A stretch of DNA of 64,000 bases from Candidatus Eisenbacteria bacterium (GTDB taxonomy: Bacteria > Eisenbacteria > RBG-16-71-46 > CAIMUX01 > JAHJDP01): NCBI GenBank assembly GCA_018831195.1, contig JAHJDP010000042.1, positions 64,292 through 128,291 of the forward strand. Reading direction: 5' to 3'. The notes below the pieces were generated by a model. It did not search any database, was not told the DNA's origin, and was given only the letters and a program-made list of their open reading frames with translations. Both the position numbers and the translations under genes were made by a program. Positions 39,770 to 49,008 of the stretch are shown here, piece by piece. Positions within the stretch are counted from its first letter, which is position 1, and each line of letters starts with the position of its first letter.

Positions 39770-41563
39770 TTACGCCCTTTGTCCGGCCGCACTTCGTAAA
39801 TCCGCCTCCACTGCGGCGCGTCTCCGCCTTCGTGCGATCGTCCGGATCAGGCCGAGAACGATCACCAAGAGGGCGGGGCCAAGGGTCAGAACCACCTTGA
39901 GTGTTGTCTTAACGCCATCTGAAATCTCCTTCAACGGCCGATCGGTGGCGCCGCGGGAACGGATACCGATGAGTTCCGGACCCAGTGTCAGCCAATCAAC
40001 GGCGTTGTTGAAGAAAACGGCGTTTTCAGGGAACTGTCCCAGGAAGCTGTCCTGAAGGAAGAATGAATTCCCCAGCACAATGATCTGGGTTTCGGCGCTC
40101 TCTTTGATTTTTGTCGCCTCGGCCAAGGAGTCCGGACCGGCCTCCGATCCATCGGCGGAAGGCGCCGGCCGGTCGGCATAGTAAGAATTGAATCGCCCTT
40201 CCAAGGCCGCCGCGACAACATAAGATTTTCCGATTTTAGCATTCCTGGGCTGGAATGGATTGTTTGACGGTGTCAGGTCGTAACGCCCCGTCTGTGTTTC
40301 CGAATAGGGCGATGTCCGCGCTAAAATATAAGCCCTGACCGGCGCGCCTTCGGCCTCGCTTTCCCCCGCCTCTTTGGCTTCATCCGCGCCGGTTGAGTCA
40401 GCGCCCACAGGCTGGGGAATCGACCGAATGGTGCCGCTGCCGTCAAGCTCCGGCGCCCGCGCCCGGTCTTCGCCGCTAAGAGCCTCGAGGAGAGGGTCAT
40501 CGCCGGCAATCGGCACATCCAGTTTCATCGGCGCGGGCCAGGGGAGAACCAGTGACTCGAGCCGGCTGGTTGCCACCTGATCCCTGGCGAGGAAGGGACC
40601 GGAAATTTTCGGCCAGAACGGATAGGGAACGCTGTATTGCATATACCCGTTGCTGAACGAGGCATGAGTATTAAACCGGGTATCCTGTACAATCGCCTTT
40701 TGAACCCGCACGCCGAAGTTGGCCAGAAGATCCTCAAGGCCGGATGTCACCGGCTGCGCCTGGAGACCGGCCTGCTCGTTTAGGCGTATCGCGTCGATGA
40801 GAAAGATCGCCCGGCCGCCGCGCATGATAAATTGATCGATTTCGTACTTCTCCCGATCCGTCACCCCTTCCGGGCTGGGAATGATGAGCGTGTGGATTTC
40901 TTCGGGAATAGATGTGCGTCCCGAATCGAGATTGACCACCCGCACCTCATACTGCTCCCCAAGAAGCCGGCGGATGCCCTGATACTGCTTATCCAGGTCT
41001 ATCCCTTGACCCGTCAGGAATCCCAGCACCTTCTCCTCATCGAGCGTGATCCGAAGGATGGCGGATGTGAGATCGTACTCCAATGTATAAGTGTCCTGAA
41101 TGATGGGGATGGCCTGGCGTTTTTCGCCGTATTGAACCGCAATTCCCATATAGACGTTCTTGACCTGGAGTTGATCTTTATCGAGGACCTGCGCCTGCAC
41201 CTGGGGGATCCCCAAAAAGCGCATCTGCTGCTCCAGTTCGGGATCCTTTGCCGGATCGATCCACTCCACATTGATATGGCCTTCCCCGTAGTTGCGGTAC
41301 TCGTCCAAGACATCCGCAACCTTTCGTCGCATCTGCTCGAGACGGGGCGGCAAATCCGAGGAGAAATAGGCTTTGACGGAAACGACATCATCGAGATTGC
41401 CCAGGATCGAGCGTGTTGAAGGGCTGATGGTGTATTCCTTGTCCTCGGTGAGATCCAGGCGGACGAAGTATTGACCCGCCACAAAATTTCCCACAATGAG
41501 AATGGCCAAGACCAGAGCCACCTCAAGGGCCGTAATCAGTGTCTTTGATACATTACCTTGCAT
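39770..41563 (-). CDS. GldG-like ABC-type auxiliary protein
   Basis: A 597-residue protein with an N-terminal membrane segment (residues about 8-30) and a C-terminal one (about 555-580). Between them lies the ABC_transp_aux-type domain: LTEDKEYTISPSTRSIL and KVLGFLTGQ, then LIIPSPEGVTDREKYEIDQF and GGRAIFLID. A low-complexity acidic stretch near 400-430 precedes a final domain ending IVLGNSFFLQDS. GldG in Bacteroidetes belongs to a gliding-linked ABC transporter; homologues elsewhere have unknown cargo. The start at 41563 is decided by GGAGGAGA upstream; 41605 would add 14 residues that overlap the permease. Confidence 0.85.
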   Translation of the reverse strand: MQGNVSKTLITALEVALVLAILIVGNFVAGQYFVRLDLTEDKEYTISPSTRSILGNLDDVVSVKAYFSSDLPPRLEQMRRKVADVLDEYRNYGEGHINVEWIDPAKDPELEQQMRFLGIPQVQAQVLDKDQLQVKNVYMGIAVQYGEKRQAIPIIQDTYTLEYDLTSAILRITLDEEKVLGFLTGQGIDLDKQYQGIRRLLGEQYEVRVVNLDSGRTSIPEEIHTLIIPSPEGVTDREKYEIDQFIMRGGRAIFLIDAIRLNEQAGLQAQPVTSGLEDLLANFGVRVQKAIVQDTRFNTHASFSNGYMQYSVPYPFWPKISGPFLARDQVATSRLESLVLPWPAPMKLDVPIAGDDPLLEALSGEDRARAPELDGSGTIRSIPQPVGADSTGADEAKEAGESEAEGAPVRAYILARTSPYSETQTGRYDLTPSNNPFQPRNAKIGKSYVVAAALEGRFNSYYADRPAPSADGSEAGPDSLAEATKIKESAETQIIVLGNSFFLQDSFLGQFPENAVFFNNAVDWLTLGPELIGIRSRGATDRPLKEISDGVKTTLKVVLTLGPALLVIVLGLIRTIARRRRRAAVEADLRSAAGQRA

Positions 41564-41582
41564 GGGTTCGTCTCTCCTCCGG

Positions 41583-42299
41583 CTAAGCCCAGGAACGCTT
41601 TTCAATTGAACGGACGTTGAGGTAGAGGAAAAAACCGATCAGGGAGAGATAGAAAATCACATCCCGTGAATCGATGACCCCCCGGCCGACAGAATCGAAA
41701 TGAGCTCCCAACCCGAGAGCCTGGCAGAATGATCGCAACCAAACGGGTATGGAATAGAGGACGATATCCTCGCCAATGATAAAGAGGAGAAAGCAAGCGA
41801 CGACGCTGATGATGAAGGCCACAATCTGGTTTTCGGTGAGACTCGAGATAAAGAGTCCAATCGCCAAATAGGCTCCGCCCAGCAGCATCGCGCCGATATA
41901 ACTGCCGATGATGGGCCCCCAATCGGGATTGCCCAGACCCTCAACCATGAGGGCCAGGGGGAATGTCAGGATGACGGTCAGGCTCAGGAAAGCGAGGCTT
42001 GCCAGATACTTGCCGAAGACAACCTGAAAGTCCGTAACCGGCAGGGTCATCAAGAGCTCCATTGTCCCCATTTTTCGCTCTTCCGCCCATAGCCGCATCG
42101 TAACGGCGGGGACGAAAAGCAAAAAGACCAGCGGGATCAAGCCGAAGAAATCACGCATCGAGGCTTGATTGATTAAAAAGAAGCTCCTAAAGAAAAGCCA
42201 TATGCTCAAGACCAGAAAGATCGTGATGAAGACATAGGCGATGGCGGAGTTGAAATAACTCCTGAATTCCTTGCGGAACACCGCCAGAACGTTACTCAT
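41583..42299 (-). CDS. GldF-like ABC-2 type permease
   Basis: A 238-residue inner-membrane permease with six hydrophobic segments. The FRKEFRSYFNSAIAYVF opening and RLWAEERKMGTMELLMTLPV are typical of the ABC-2/GldF family. It forms the channel of the ABC transporter with the ATPase encoded just upstream. The start at 42299 has GAGGAGG six bases upstream and lies 11 bases past the ATPase stop. A longer start at 42314 would overlap that stop. Its own end lies 19 bases before the GldG-like start. Confidence 0.88.
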   Translation of the reverse strand: MSNVLAVFRKEFRSYFNSAIAYVFITIFLVLSIWLFFRSFFLINQASMRDFFGLIPLVFLLFVPAVTMRLWAEERKMGTMELLMTLPVTDFQVVFGKYLASLAFLSLTVILTFPLALMVEGLGNPDWGPIIGSYIGAMLLGGAYLAIGLFISSLTENQIVAFIISVVACFLLFIIGEDIVLYSIPVWLRSFCQALGLGAHFDSVGRGVIDSRDVIFYLSLIGFFLYLNVRSIEKRSWA

Positions 42300-42310
42300 C
42301 TCAAGCCTCC

Positions 42311-43282
42311 TCAACTTGCGGCGGACGCTGAGTCCGCGGTGGATCGATCGGATTCTTGAGTCGTCAACCGCAGGAAGATTTCCTCGAGGCTGACGGTTTC
42401 ACGACGAAGTTCGGTGAGAATCCAATGACGCTGTGTGGCCAGTTTGAAGATTTGCTCTTCGATGTTTTCATTGCCGGCCGTGGCCAGGGAATAACGGGTG
42501 CGATCCGGTTTCTCTTCTTCAAGCTGAATCGCTAGGACGCCATCCAGCATCCGCAAGCCTTCTTCAGCATCCGCCGGGCTGGCCTTTACGGTCAGCCAAA
42601 TCTGAGTTTCTCCCCGCGCCTTGGTCGCCAATTCATCCGGTGTTCCGGAAGCGACCAATTTGCCGTGATTGATGATCTGAACCCGGTCGCAGGTCGCCTC
42701 CACCTCGGGAAGAATGTGTGTGCTGAGGACCACCGTCTTCTCACGGCCGAGGGATTTTATCAGTGAGCGGATCTCAATGATCTGATTCGGGTCGAGACCG
42801 GTCGTCGGCTCATCCAGCAGCAGCACGCTCGGATCATGGATGAGAGCCTGCGCCAATCCGACACGCTGCCGATAACCTTTGGACAACTCGCCGATCGATT
42901 TGTGGAGAACATTGCCCAGCCCGCATGTGCCGACCATCTTGGTGATGCGTCTTTGGGCATCCTGCCCGCGAAATCCACGGACATGAGCGATGAATTCCAG
43001 AAAATCGATGACGCCGAGATCCAGATAGAGCGGAGCGCTTTCAGGGAGATAACCGATCCGCCGGCGGACATCCACTGTCTGGGTGGAGACGTCAGAACCG
43101 GCGACGCGTGCGGAACCGCCGCTGGCTGGGATGTAGCAGGTGAGGATCCGCATTGTCGTCGTCTTGCCCGCCCCGTTGGGGCCAAGAAATCCGAGCACCT
43201 CACCCTTGGGAACATCGAAGCTGACGTGATCCACGGCCAGGGTCGGACCATACCATTTCGTCAGGTCGCGTACCTCGATCAT
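42311..43282 (-). CDS. GldA-like ABC transporter ATPase
   Basis: A 323-residue ABC ATPase. Walker A is GPNGAGKTT at residues about 35-43, the signature is GELSKGYRQR (in place of LSGGQ), and Walker B is VLLLDEPTTGLD. A His switch lies in STHILPEVE. A C-terminal extension of about 100 residues is shared with GldA/Nod-type ATPases. It powers the permease encoded directly downstream. The gene starts the leftward operon ABC ATPase, permease, GldG-like, DUF4340, sulfatase-fold protein. ATG 43282 is preceded by GGGAGGAAA. Confidence 0.93.
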   Translation of the reverse strand: MIEVRDLTKWYGPTLAVDHVSFDVPKGEVLGFLGPNGAGKTTTMRILTCYIPASGGSARVAGSDVSTQTVDVRRRIGYLPESAPLYLDLGVIDFLEFIAHVRGFRGQDAQRRITKMVGTCGLGNVLHKSIGELSKGYRQRVGLAQALIHDPSVLLLDEPTTGLDPNQIIEIRSLIKSLGREKTVVLSTHILPEVEATCDRVQIINHGKLVASGTPDELATKARGETQIWLTVKASPADAEEGLRMLDGVLAIQLEEEKPDRTRYSLATAGNENIEEQIFKLATQRHWILTELRRETVSLEEIFLRLTTQESDRSTADSASAAS

Positions 43283-43580
43283 CTACGGGTTTCCTCCCGA
43301 CATTTGGTTTCTATCGTCTAATTTGTTAGATTTGAATAGGTTGCCAGATAAGCGCGGATTATAAAGGGGAGCGAATCCGTCGTCAAGTGGCGAGATTTTC
43401 CACCCCGGTAGCACCGCATCCCATCCGCCTTCTCCTAACACACGGTGGAGCGTTCGGGTTCCAAAAAATCGTTGTTTTGAAGGATAAGAATAGGCTTCGG
43501 CCCGAGTGGAGGATTTTGACCGGGCTCCGGTTGGAATCTAAGATGTCATTCAACCCTCATCCCTTTTGGAGGATCCTGCA

Positions 43581-44486
43581 TTGGCCACCCAGACTCACTC
43601 CACATCATCATGCCGGCTCATCCTCCTGCTCGCGATCCTCATCATCCCGGCGGCCTCCCTGCTTTCAGGTTGCGCCATCTCCCGGGGAATGGCGGTCGGC
43701 GCCATGAAGCCGATCCTTGTCGGTGCCTCGGATGAGATTCTGAAAAGCGGCGATCTTCAGACCGTCGGCGAGGGACTGCCCGCCCAGATCCTCACATTGA
43801 AGGGGCTGGCGGCGGGGCGGCCCGGGGACGCCGGGCTGGCGGCGCTTGCCGTTCAGTTGCACCTCTTTTATGCCATGGGTTTTGTAGAAGGTACCGATCC
43901 CGCCCATGCGGAGATTCTTTATAAGGAGGGGAGGGATATCGGGCTTCGCACATTCTCCCGGGATGCGACTTTCGCCGAGGCGTTGCGGGGAGGCGACCTC
44001 GAGTTGAAGAAGGCCTTGAGCGGCGTCGGCAGGGACAAAGCCGAACTTATGCTGTGGACGAGCGCCTGCTGGGCCGGTTGGATCGGATTGAATTTAAACG
44101 ATCCAGAGGCCATCGCCGACCTGACTTTGGTCGAAGCGATGCTGGATCGCACATTGGAGCTGGCTCCCGGGACATTTCATGCCATGCCGCTTATTCTGCG
44201 CGGCGCTATTTATAGCATGCGTCCGCCGATTTTGGGCGGTGATCCCGAAAAAGCGCGTGAGGCCTTTGATGAAGCGTTTCGGATGAATGAACGGCAATTT
44301 TTGTTGACGCAGGTCTATTTCGCCAGCACCTATTGTAAACAGGTTTTTGACAGGGATCTTTTTGAAAAGAGTTTGCGGGAAGTTATCGCAGCTTCTCCTG
44401 ATATTCTGCCGGAGGTCCGGTTACTCAATCTTCTGGCCAAGCAGCAGGCGGAAATATGGTTGGCGCGGGCGGATGACATCTTTTAA
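43581..44486 (+). CDS. TAtT-type TRAP-associated lipoprotein
   Basis: A 301-residue lipoprotein. The signal peptide has lipobox LLSGC near residue 31. The body is helical and rich in Leu/Ala, ending with ALRGGDLELKKAL and a FDEAFRMNERQF TPR-like repeat. This matches the TRAP-associated T-component (TAtT), known mostly from Treponema and other lineages, where it forms trimers that bind the DctP-like subunit. The TTG start at 43581 follows GGAGG by eight bases and gives a clean signal peptide; a TTG at 43566 is less likely. It leads a gene set with DctP, DctQ and DctM. Confidence 0.85.
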   Translation: MATQTHSTSSCRLILLLAILIIPAASLLSGCAISRGMAVGAMKPILVGASDEILKSGDLQTVGEGLPAQILTLKGLAAGRPGDAGLAALAVQLHLFYAMGFVEGTDPAHAEILYKEGRDIGLRTFSRDATFAEALRGGDLELKKALSGVGRDKAELMLWTSACWAGWIGLNLNDPEAIADLTLVEAMLDRTLELAPGTFHAMPLILRGAIYSMRPPILGGDPEKAREAFDEAFRMNERQFLLTQVYFASTYCKQVFDRDLFEKSLREVIAASPDILPEVRLLNLLAKQQAEIWLARADDIF

Positions 44487-44666
44487 GGAGCGGCCTTCGC
44501 TGAAAGGATCCGCCGGCGCTTGGGTTTACAGGCTGATATGAGGGGATATTTGCGGGCCGGTTTTCGAACTCAACCGGAAGGGCGGTGTTGTAGCTGCAGG
44601 GACAGGTTTGATGAGGCCGGAGCGATGATGCGGGTGATGTGGGATGCCGAAAGGAGAGACCTGATC

Positions 44667-45689
44667 ATGCGAGCTGTTCTTGCGGGTGCTGTTCTGCTCT
44701 GTCTCCTGGGAACGGGATTTCCCGGAGACATATACGCCGCGACAACAATAAAGATCGCCACAGTCGCCCCTGAGGGATCGACCTGGATGAATCTGATGAA
44801 CGATCTGTCAACGAAAGTTAAAGAAGATACAGACGGACGTGTGAAACTTCGATTTTATCCGGGCGGGATACAAGGTGATGAAACGCTTGTTCTTCGTAAG
44901 ATCTGGACAAAACAGCTTCAGGGCGCGGGATTGACCGGTGTCGGACTGGGGGAGATGGCGCCGGAGCTGCGGGTCATGGAGCTGCCGCTTCTCTTCAGCA
45001 CGCAGGAAGATGTGAAAAGGGTCCACAAGAAAATGGATCCCGAGTTCGAAAAAATCCTCGCGGAAAAAGGTTTTACATTACTTGGTTGGTCAGAGGTCGG
45101 CTTTATCTATCTTTTTAGCAAAACACCGGTCCGGAATGATAAGGATCTTAAGCGTCTGAAGGTCTGGCTTTGGGAAGGGGATCCCTTGGCCGAGGCTTTT
45201 CTGGGGGCGCTGGATGTCTCGCCTGTGCCCCTCGCCGTGACCGATGTGATGACCGGATTGCAGACCGGTCTTGTAGAGGCGGTCTATATTTCGCCGCTGG
45301 CATCGATTGCGTTGCAATGGTTCACTCGTGTCAAATATATGACCGATATGCCGCTGACTCACGCTTTGGGCGCCGTGGTGGTTAAGACCGACGCCTTGGA
45401 AGGATTGAGCGATCAGGATCGCGAGACGCTGATGCGTCATAGCAGGGAGATCTTCGCCCAGCTTGCCATCGAGACGGAACGGGAAAACAACCAAGCGCTG
45501 GAGGTTTTAAAGGAGCGGGGCATTACATTTGTCACCCCTGATGCGGGTTCCGATGCGGCGTTTCAGAAGATCGGCCGCAAGGTCAGGGAGGAATTGACAG
45601 GACGCCTTTATGATCAAGCTCTTCTCAACCGGGTCCTTGCCGCTCTCAAAACCGTAAGAGAGAATGCGGCGACGGAAGCGACTCATTAA
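44667..45689 (+). CDS. DctP-type TRAP transporter substrate-binding protein
   Basis: A 340-residue periplasmic protein with a signal peptide (residues 1-23, cleaved near IYAATTIK). The DctP pattern is clear: KIATVAPEGSTWMNLMNDL, GRVKLRFYPGG, ELRVMELPLLF, then PLAVTDVMTGLQTGLVEAVY and the late MTDMPLTHALGAVVV. It captures a small organic acid or similar solute; the usual carboxylate-binding Arg is not clear by eye. ATG 44667 has AAGGAGAG eight bases upstream. It follows the TAtT gene after 180 bases. Confidence 0.92.
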   Translation: MRAVLAGAVLLCLLGTGFPGDIYAATTIKIATVAPEGSTWMNLMNDLSTKVKEDTDGRVKLRFYPGGIQGDETLVLRKIWTKQLQGAGLTGVGLGEMAPELRVMELPLLFSTQEDVKRVHKKMDPEFEKILAEKGFTLLGWSEVGFIYLFSKTPVRNDKDLKRLKVWLWEGDPLAEAFLGALDVSPVPLAVTDVMTGLQTGLVEAVYISPLASIALQWFTRVKYMTDMPLTHALGAVVVKTDALEGLSDQDRETLMRHSREIFAQLAIETERENNQALEVLKERGITFVTPDAGSDAAFQKIGRKVREELTGRLYDQALLNRVLAALKTVRENAATEATH

Positions 45690-45705
45690 ACGCAGGGTCT
45701 AGCTC

Positions 45706-46428
45706 ATGGGTGAATCCCCCCTGATCTTCCGTCTCATGACGCCGGGACCCGTGTTTCTAACGGTCCTGGCGGGTTTCTATTTTCTTCTGTATATTTTTCG
45801 GCGCCTTTCCCACCATAGATTCGGCGCCGAACGATGGGACAAGGGTGTGCGCTCGGCCGAGGGCGCCATTCTTTCATTATTTCTCTTTACCACCATTTTC
45901 CTGGCCGCGCTTCAAATCGTTCTTCGCAACTTCTTTCATACCGGCTTGATCTGGATCGATCCATTGTTGCGCTACATCGTTCTCTGGATCGGCTTGCTCG
46001 GCGCCTTTGTGGCGACCCGGAAATTGCGGCATATCACAATTGATGTCTTGGGCCGCCTGCTCCCTTCATCATATCAGGCGGCGGGCCGGATCCTGACGAG
46101 CGCTGTCGCCTTTGTCGCTTCAGTCTTGTTGGCGAACGCCTCCTGGATGTATCTCGAGGGTGAGGTCCTGTTCGGCACGAAGCCCTTCCTCGGTGTCCCT
46201 TCCTGGGCGGCGAGCAGTATTCTTGTTGCCGGCTTTGTGGGGATAGGGTGGCGTTTTCTGGGATGGGTGCTGTGGCCGCATTCCGGCGGACCGGGACGGC
46301 CGCCGCTGAATCCGCATGATATGACGGATGTCTCATTTGATGATGCTCCGCCGATCGATATTGCGGTGATGACCGATTCCAAGGTGTCACCGGAGCCCGA
46401 ACCCCAACCCGGCCCGGAGGCGACATGA
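45706..46428 (+). CDS. DctQ-type TRAP transporter small permease
   Basis: A 240-residue membrane protein. After an extra N-terminal hydrophobic segment it shows the four-helix DctQ pattern: ILSLFLFTTIFLAALQIVLRN, WIDPLLRYIVLWIGLLGAFVAT and RHITIDVL. It has a longer Pro/Asp-rich C-terminal tail (residues about 190-240) than usual. It is the small membrane subunit of the TRAP transporter, and its stop overlaps the DctM start as ATGA, so both subunits are translated together. Confidence 0.88.
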   Translation: MGESPLIFRLMTPGPVFLTVLAGFYFLLYIFRRLSHHRFGAERWDKGVRSAEGAILSLFLFTTIFLAALQIVLRNFFHTGLIWIDPLLRYIVLWIGLLGAFVATRKLRHITIDVLGRLLPSSYQAAGRILTSAVAFVASVLLANASWMYLEGEVLFGTKPFLGVPSWAASSILVAGFVGIGWRFLGWVLWPHSGGPGRPPLNPHDMTDVSFDDAPPIDIAVMTDSKVSPEPEPQPGPEAT

Positions 46429-47738
46429 CCTGGATTATCGTCGTCGTCGCTTTTCTACTGGCTCTGCTCGGCACGCCGCTCTTTGCCGTGCTGGCTCTGG
46501 GCGCTCTCGTCGCTTTCTGGACGCAGGATATCGGCTCGGCTTCGGTATCCGCCGAGATGGTCCGTCTCGCGACCTCACCCGTGCTGATCGCGATCCCTCT
46601 TTTCACCTTCGCCGGGTATCTCTTTAGTGAAAGTAAGACGCCGCAGCGGCTGGTTCGTTTAACAAGAGCCGCCTTCGGATGGGTCCCCGGTGGATTGGCC
46701 CTCGTCGCCATGGTCGCTTGCGCCCTCTTCACCGCCTTTACGGGGGCCAGCGGCGTGACGATTGTCGCGATGGGCGGTTTGCTCATGCCGGCTCTTTTAA
46801 AAGACGGTTTCTCGCCTCGCTTTTCGCTGGGTCTTCTCACGACATCAGGGTCGCTTGGCCTTTTATTCCCTCCCAGTCTTCCCCTCATTTTGTACAGTTA
46901 TGTCGCTTCGACGAGCGCCGGCGGCATGCTGACAAGCTCCGCGGCCGCGCCGTCGGTGGATCGTCTCTTTCTGGCGGGAATATTGCCCGGCATCTTCCTC
47001 ATCGGCGCGCTGGCGGTTCTGTCGGTGCGCCAGGGCGTGATACAGCTCGGCGGGCGCGTGCCTTTTCGCTGGGGCGAATTGTGGAGCGCTTTCCGTGAGG
47101 GCGCTTGGGAAGTGCCCCTGCCCTTTATCATTCTCGGCGGGATCTACGGCGGCAAGCTGACCGTCACCGAGGCGGCGTCGGTAACGGCTCTTTATGCTTT
47201 GATCGTCGAGGTTTTCATTTACCGGGATATCCCGCTCAACAAACTGAGCGGGATCGTGCGCGAGAGCATGACCCTGGTGGGCGGGATCCTGGTGATCCTT
47301 GCCGCGGCCTTGGGATTGACCAACTTCCTCGTTGATGCCGAGGTGCCGCTGAGAATCCTCGATGGAATCCGCGGACTGGTCACGAGCCGTCTCGCCTTTT
47401 TGATGCTGCTCAACGCCTTCCTGCTGGTGGTCGGGTGCCTGATGGATATCTTCTCGGCCCTGATTGTTGTCGTGCCTTTGATCATCCCGATCGCGCAGGA
47501 GTATGACGTCAATCTTATACATTTGGGGATTATTTTTCTCGCGAACCTCGAGATCGGCTATATGACGCCGCCGGTGGGATTGAATCTATTCATCTCCTCG
47601 TATCGTTTTCAGCGGCCCGTGGTCGAGGTCTATCGTTCGACATTCCCGTTTTTGATAACGCTTCTGATTGCACTGCTCGTTATTACCTACTGGCCTGATC
47701 TGAGTCTTTTCCTGCCGAGGTTGTTCGGCGGGGGGTAG
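46425..47738 (+). CDS. DctM-type TRAP transporter large permease
   Basis: A 437-residue membrane protein with about twelve hydrophobic segments. Landmarks include the SGVTIVAMGGLLMPALL region, LGLLFPPSLPLILY, a GKLTVTEAASVTALYAL core and the ending GYMTPPVGLNLF. It couples solute uptake to an ion gradient. The start overlaps the DctQ stop (ATGA). The last 56 bases overlap an oppositely directed lipoprotein gene, and there is no terminator between. Confidence 0.93.
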   Translation: MTWIIVVVAFLLALLGTPLFAVLALGALVAFWTQDIGSASVSAEMVRLATSPVLIAIPLFTFAGYLFSESKTPQRLVRLTRAAFGWVPGGLALVAMVACALFTAFTGASGVTIVAMGGLLMPALLKDGFSPRFSLGLLTTSGSLGLLFPPSLPLILYSYVASTSAGGMLTSSAAAPSVDRLFLAGILPGIFLIGALAVLSVRQGVIQLGGRVPFRWGELWSAFREGAWEVPLPFIILGGIYGGKLTVTEAASVTALYALIVEVFIYRDIPLNKLSGIVRESMTLVGGILVILAAALGLTNFLVDAEVPLRILDGIRGLVTSRLAFLMLLNAFLLVVGCLMDIFSALIVVVPLIIPIAQEYDVNLIHLGIIFLANLEIGYMTPPVGLNLFISSYRFQRPVVEVYRSTFPFLITLLIALLVITYWPDLSLFLPRLFGGG

Positions 47739-48384
47739 CGGATTCTACTGATTCTTTTTGTGATACTGTGGCCTGCTCCGGGTGGTAGGTAATTTCAAAA
47801 TGATTTCGGGATGACATAACGCGGCTGAGGCCCTTAACCGGCGTTACCTGGAGGGTCGGCACAGCTTTGTTATCCATCTCATAAGGACCCCGGTCGAGGC
47901 TGGCGATACACCATCCGACGCTATCTTGACAAGCCACTTCATACCGGGTCAGTTCCCGGCCGCGGCTCTGTGATTCGCGTTCTTCACCCAGAAAGAGAGT
48001 GGTGGAACCGTCCCTGCCGCTATCGCTGGCATTCACCATGGAGGTGGATCCGGCTTTTCCCGCATCGCCGGTATAGACCTTGAGGATGACGGCGGCGCCC
48101 AAGCTCTCAGGAAGGCCGTTCAGGAGAAAGACCGGTTCACTGCTTTGTGAAAAGGGGTGCTGAGCGGTGCTTTCATAAATACTCAATGTCTGATCCGCGG
48201 CCAACGCACCGGCGGGAATGGTCAGAATGATCTCATCCGCGGCAACGGTACCGCCCTTACTCCCGATCGTTTCCTCGGCGAGCGCCGCTCCCTGGTTGTC
48301 TGGTGTTGTCAGCTCATCCCTGGAGCAACCGGCCGGAAGGACACTGCAAAGGATGCCTGTCGCCAGTAGAAAGCGCCCTTTCAT
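47683..48384 (-). CDS. Lipoprotein with ZU5-like domain
   Basis: A 233-residue lipoprotein. The signal peptide ends in lipobox LPAGC (residues about 14-18). A ZU5-like segment follows: TIGSKGGTVAADEIILTIPAGALAADQTLSI, which resembles the G-GG-x-V...P.GAL motif of ZU5 domains. The rest is Ser/Thr-rich and unrecognised. ATG 48384 is used; an in-frame TTG at 48390 is six bases further. It is convergent with dctM and overlaps its 3' end. No neighbour explains its function. Confidence 0.65.
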   Translation of the reverse strand: MKGRFLLATGILCSVLPAGCSRDELTTPDNQGAALAEETIGSKGGTVAADEIILTIPAGALAADQTLSIYESTAQHPFSQSSEPVFLLNGLPESLGAAVILKVYTGDAGKAGSTSMVNASDSGRDGSTTLFLGEERESQSRGRELTRYEVACQDSVGWCIASLDRGPYEMDNKAVPTLQVTPVKGLSRVMSSRNHFEITYHPEQATVSQKESVESATPRRTTSAGKDSDQASR

Positions 48385-49008
48385 TCCCAACCGCCTTCAA
48401 TTGAAATCAATGTTGACGCTTATCTTCTTGACCAGTGCTCGGTATCGGATCCAGGGCCTTGGAGTGGTTTTTGCCCTGGGGCAGAAGATGTATGGGGCGG
48501 GGATCAGGTGACTTTGACTCCGGGGCAGAAGATTTGGATGAAGGGATTTTGGAAAAGTCTCGCCGGATGGACATTGCAATCTCTACTCTCGCAGTAGGTT
48601 ATGGGATCAATGCTGTCCCGCCGAGTGTCCGCCAGCGAGGATCGTTGCAAGAAGGATCCGCTTCGATGGAGGGCTCATGGCGCTCTCTCGCTCGATCTGG
48701 CCCCATCTATGGATTTTCCTTCCAAATTGCTCCCAATGACGAATGATCGTAGCGGCCGTCACGAAATGATGGAAGATACAAGAAGGCATGACCGGCCAGT
48801 AGGACGAGAAATGGTCTCAATATCAGCTAATTCCATGTGTTCCAGTAACCTATTTTCACTCAATGGGCCGTGGGCGCACCCGGAATGGAACCTGCATTCG
48901 TCCTGGAGGTTAAAAGCCGGATTATCCGGCGCGGAGTGGAGTGAGAGATGGGGATGTTTCCCGACCACATACTCGTTAACAAAATACACGTTAACAAAGG
49001 AGCGAAAA
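48385..49008. other. Intergenic region of 624 bases before yceI
   Basis: No gene could be supported. Short reading frames exist but have no ribosome site or family features. It contains two GGGGCAGAAGAT copies 44 bases apart (48478 and 48522), and the CGTTAACAAA direct repeat just before the yceI ribosome site. Confidence 0.6.
48974..48998 (+). repeat. Two CGTTAACAAA copies, 15-base spacing, before yceI
   Basis: CGTTAACAAA is at 48974-48983 and again at 48989-48998, the second overlapping the AAAGGAG ribosome site. It may be an operator or an accidental duplication. Confidence 0.5.

Noticed and set aside
46034-46888. A 284-codon leftward frame opposite dctQ and dctM
   Set aside because: Arg/Pro/Ser-rich translation with no domain, antisense to a complete TRAP set.
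48435-48746. A 103-codon rightward frame before yceI
   Set aside because: No ribosome site, no domain, and no coding-like pattern.
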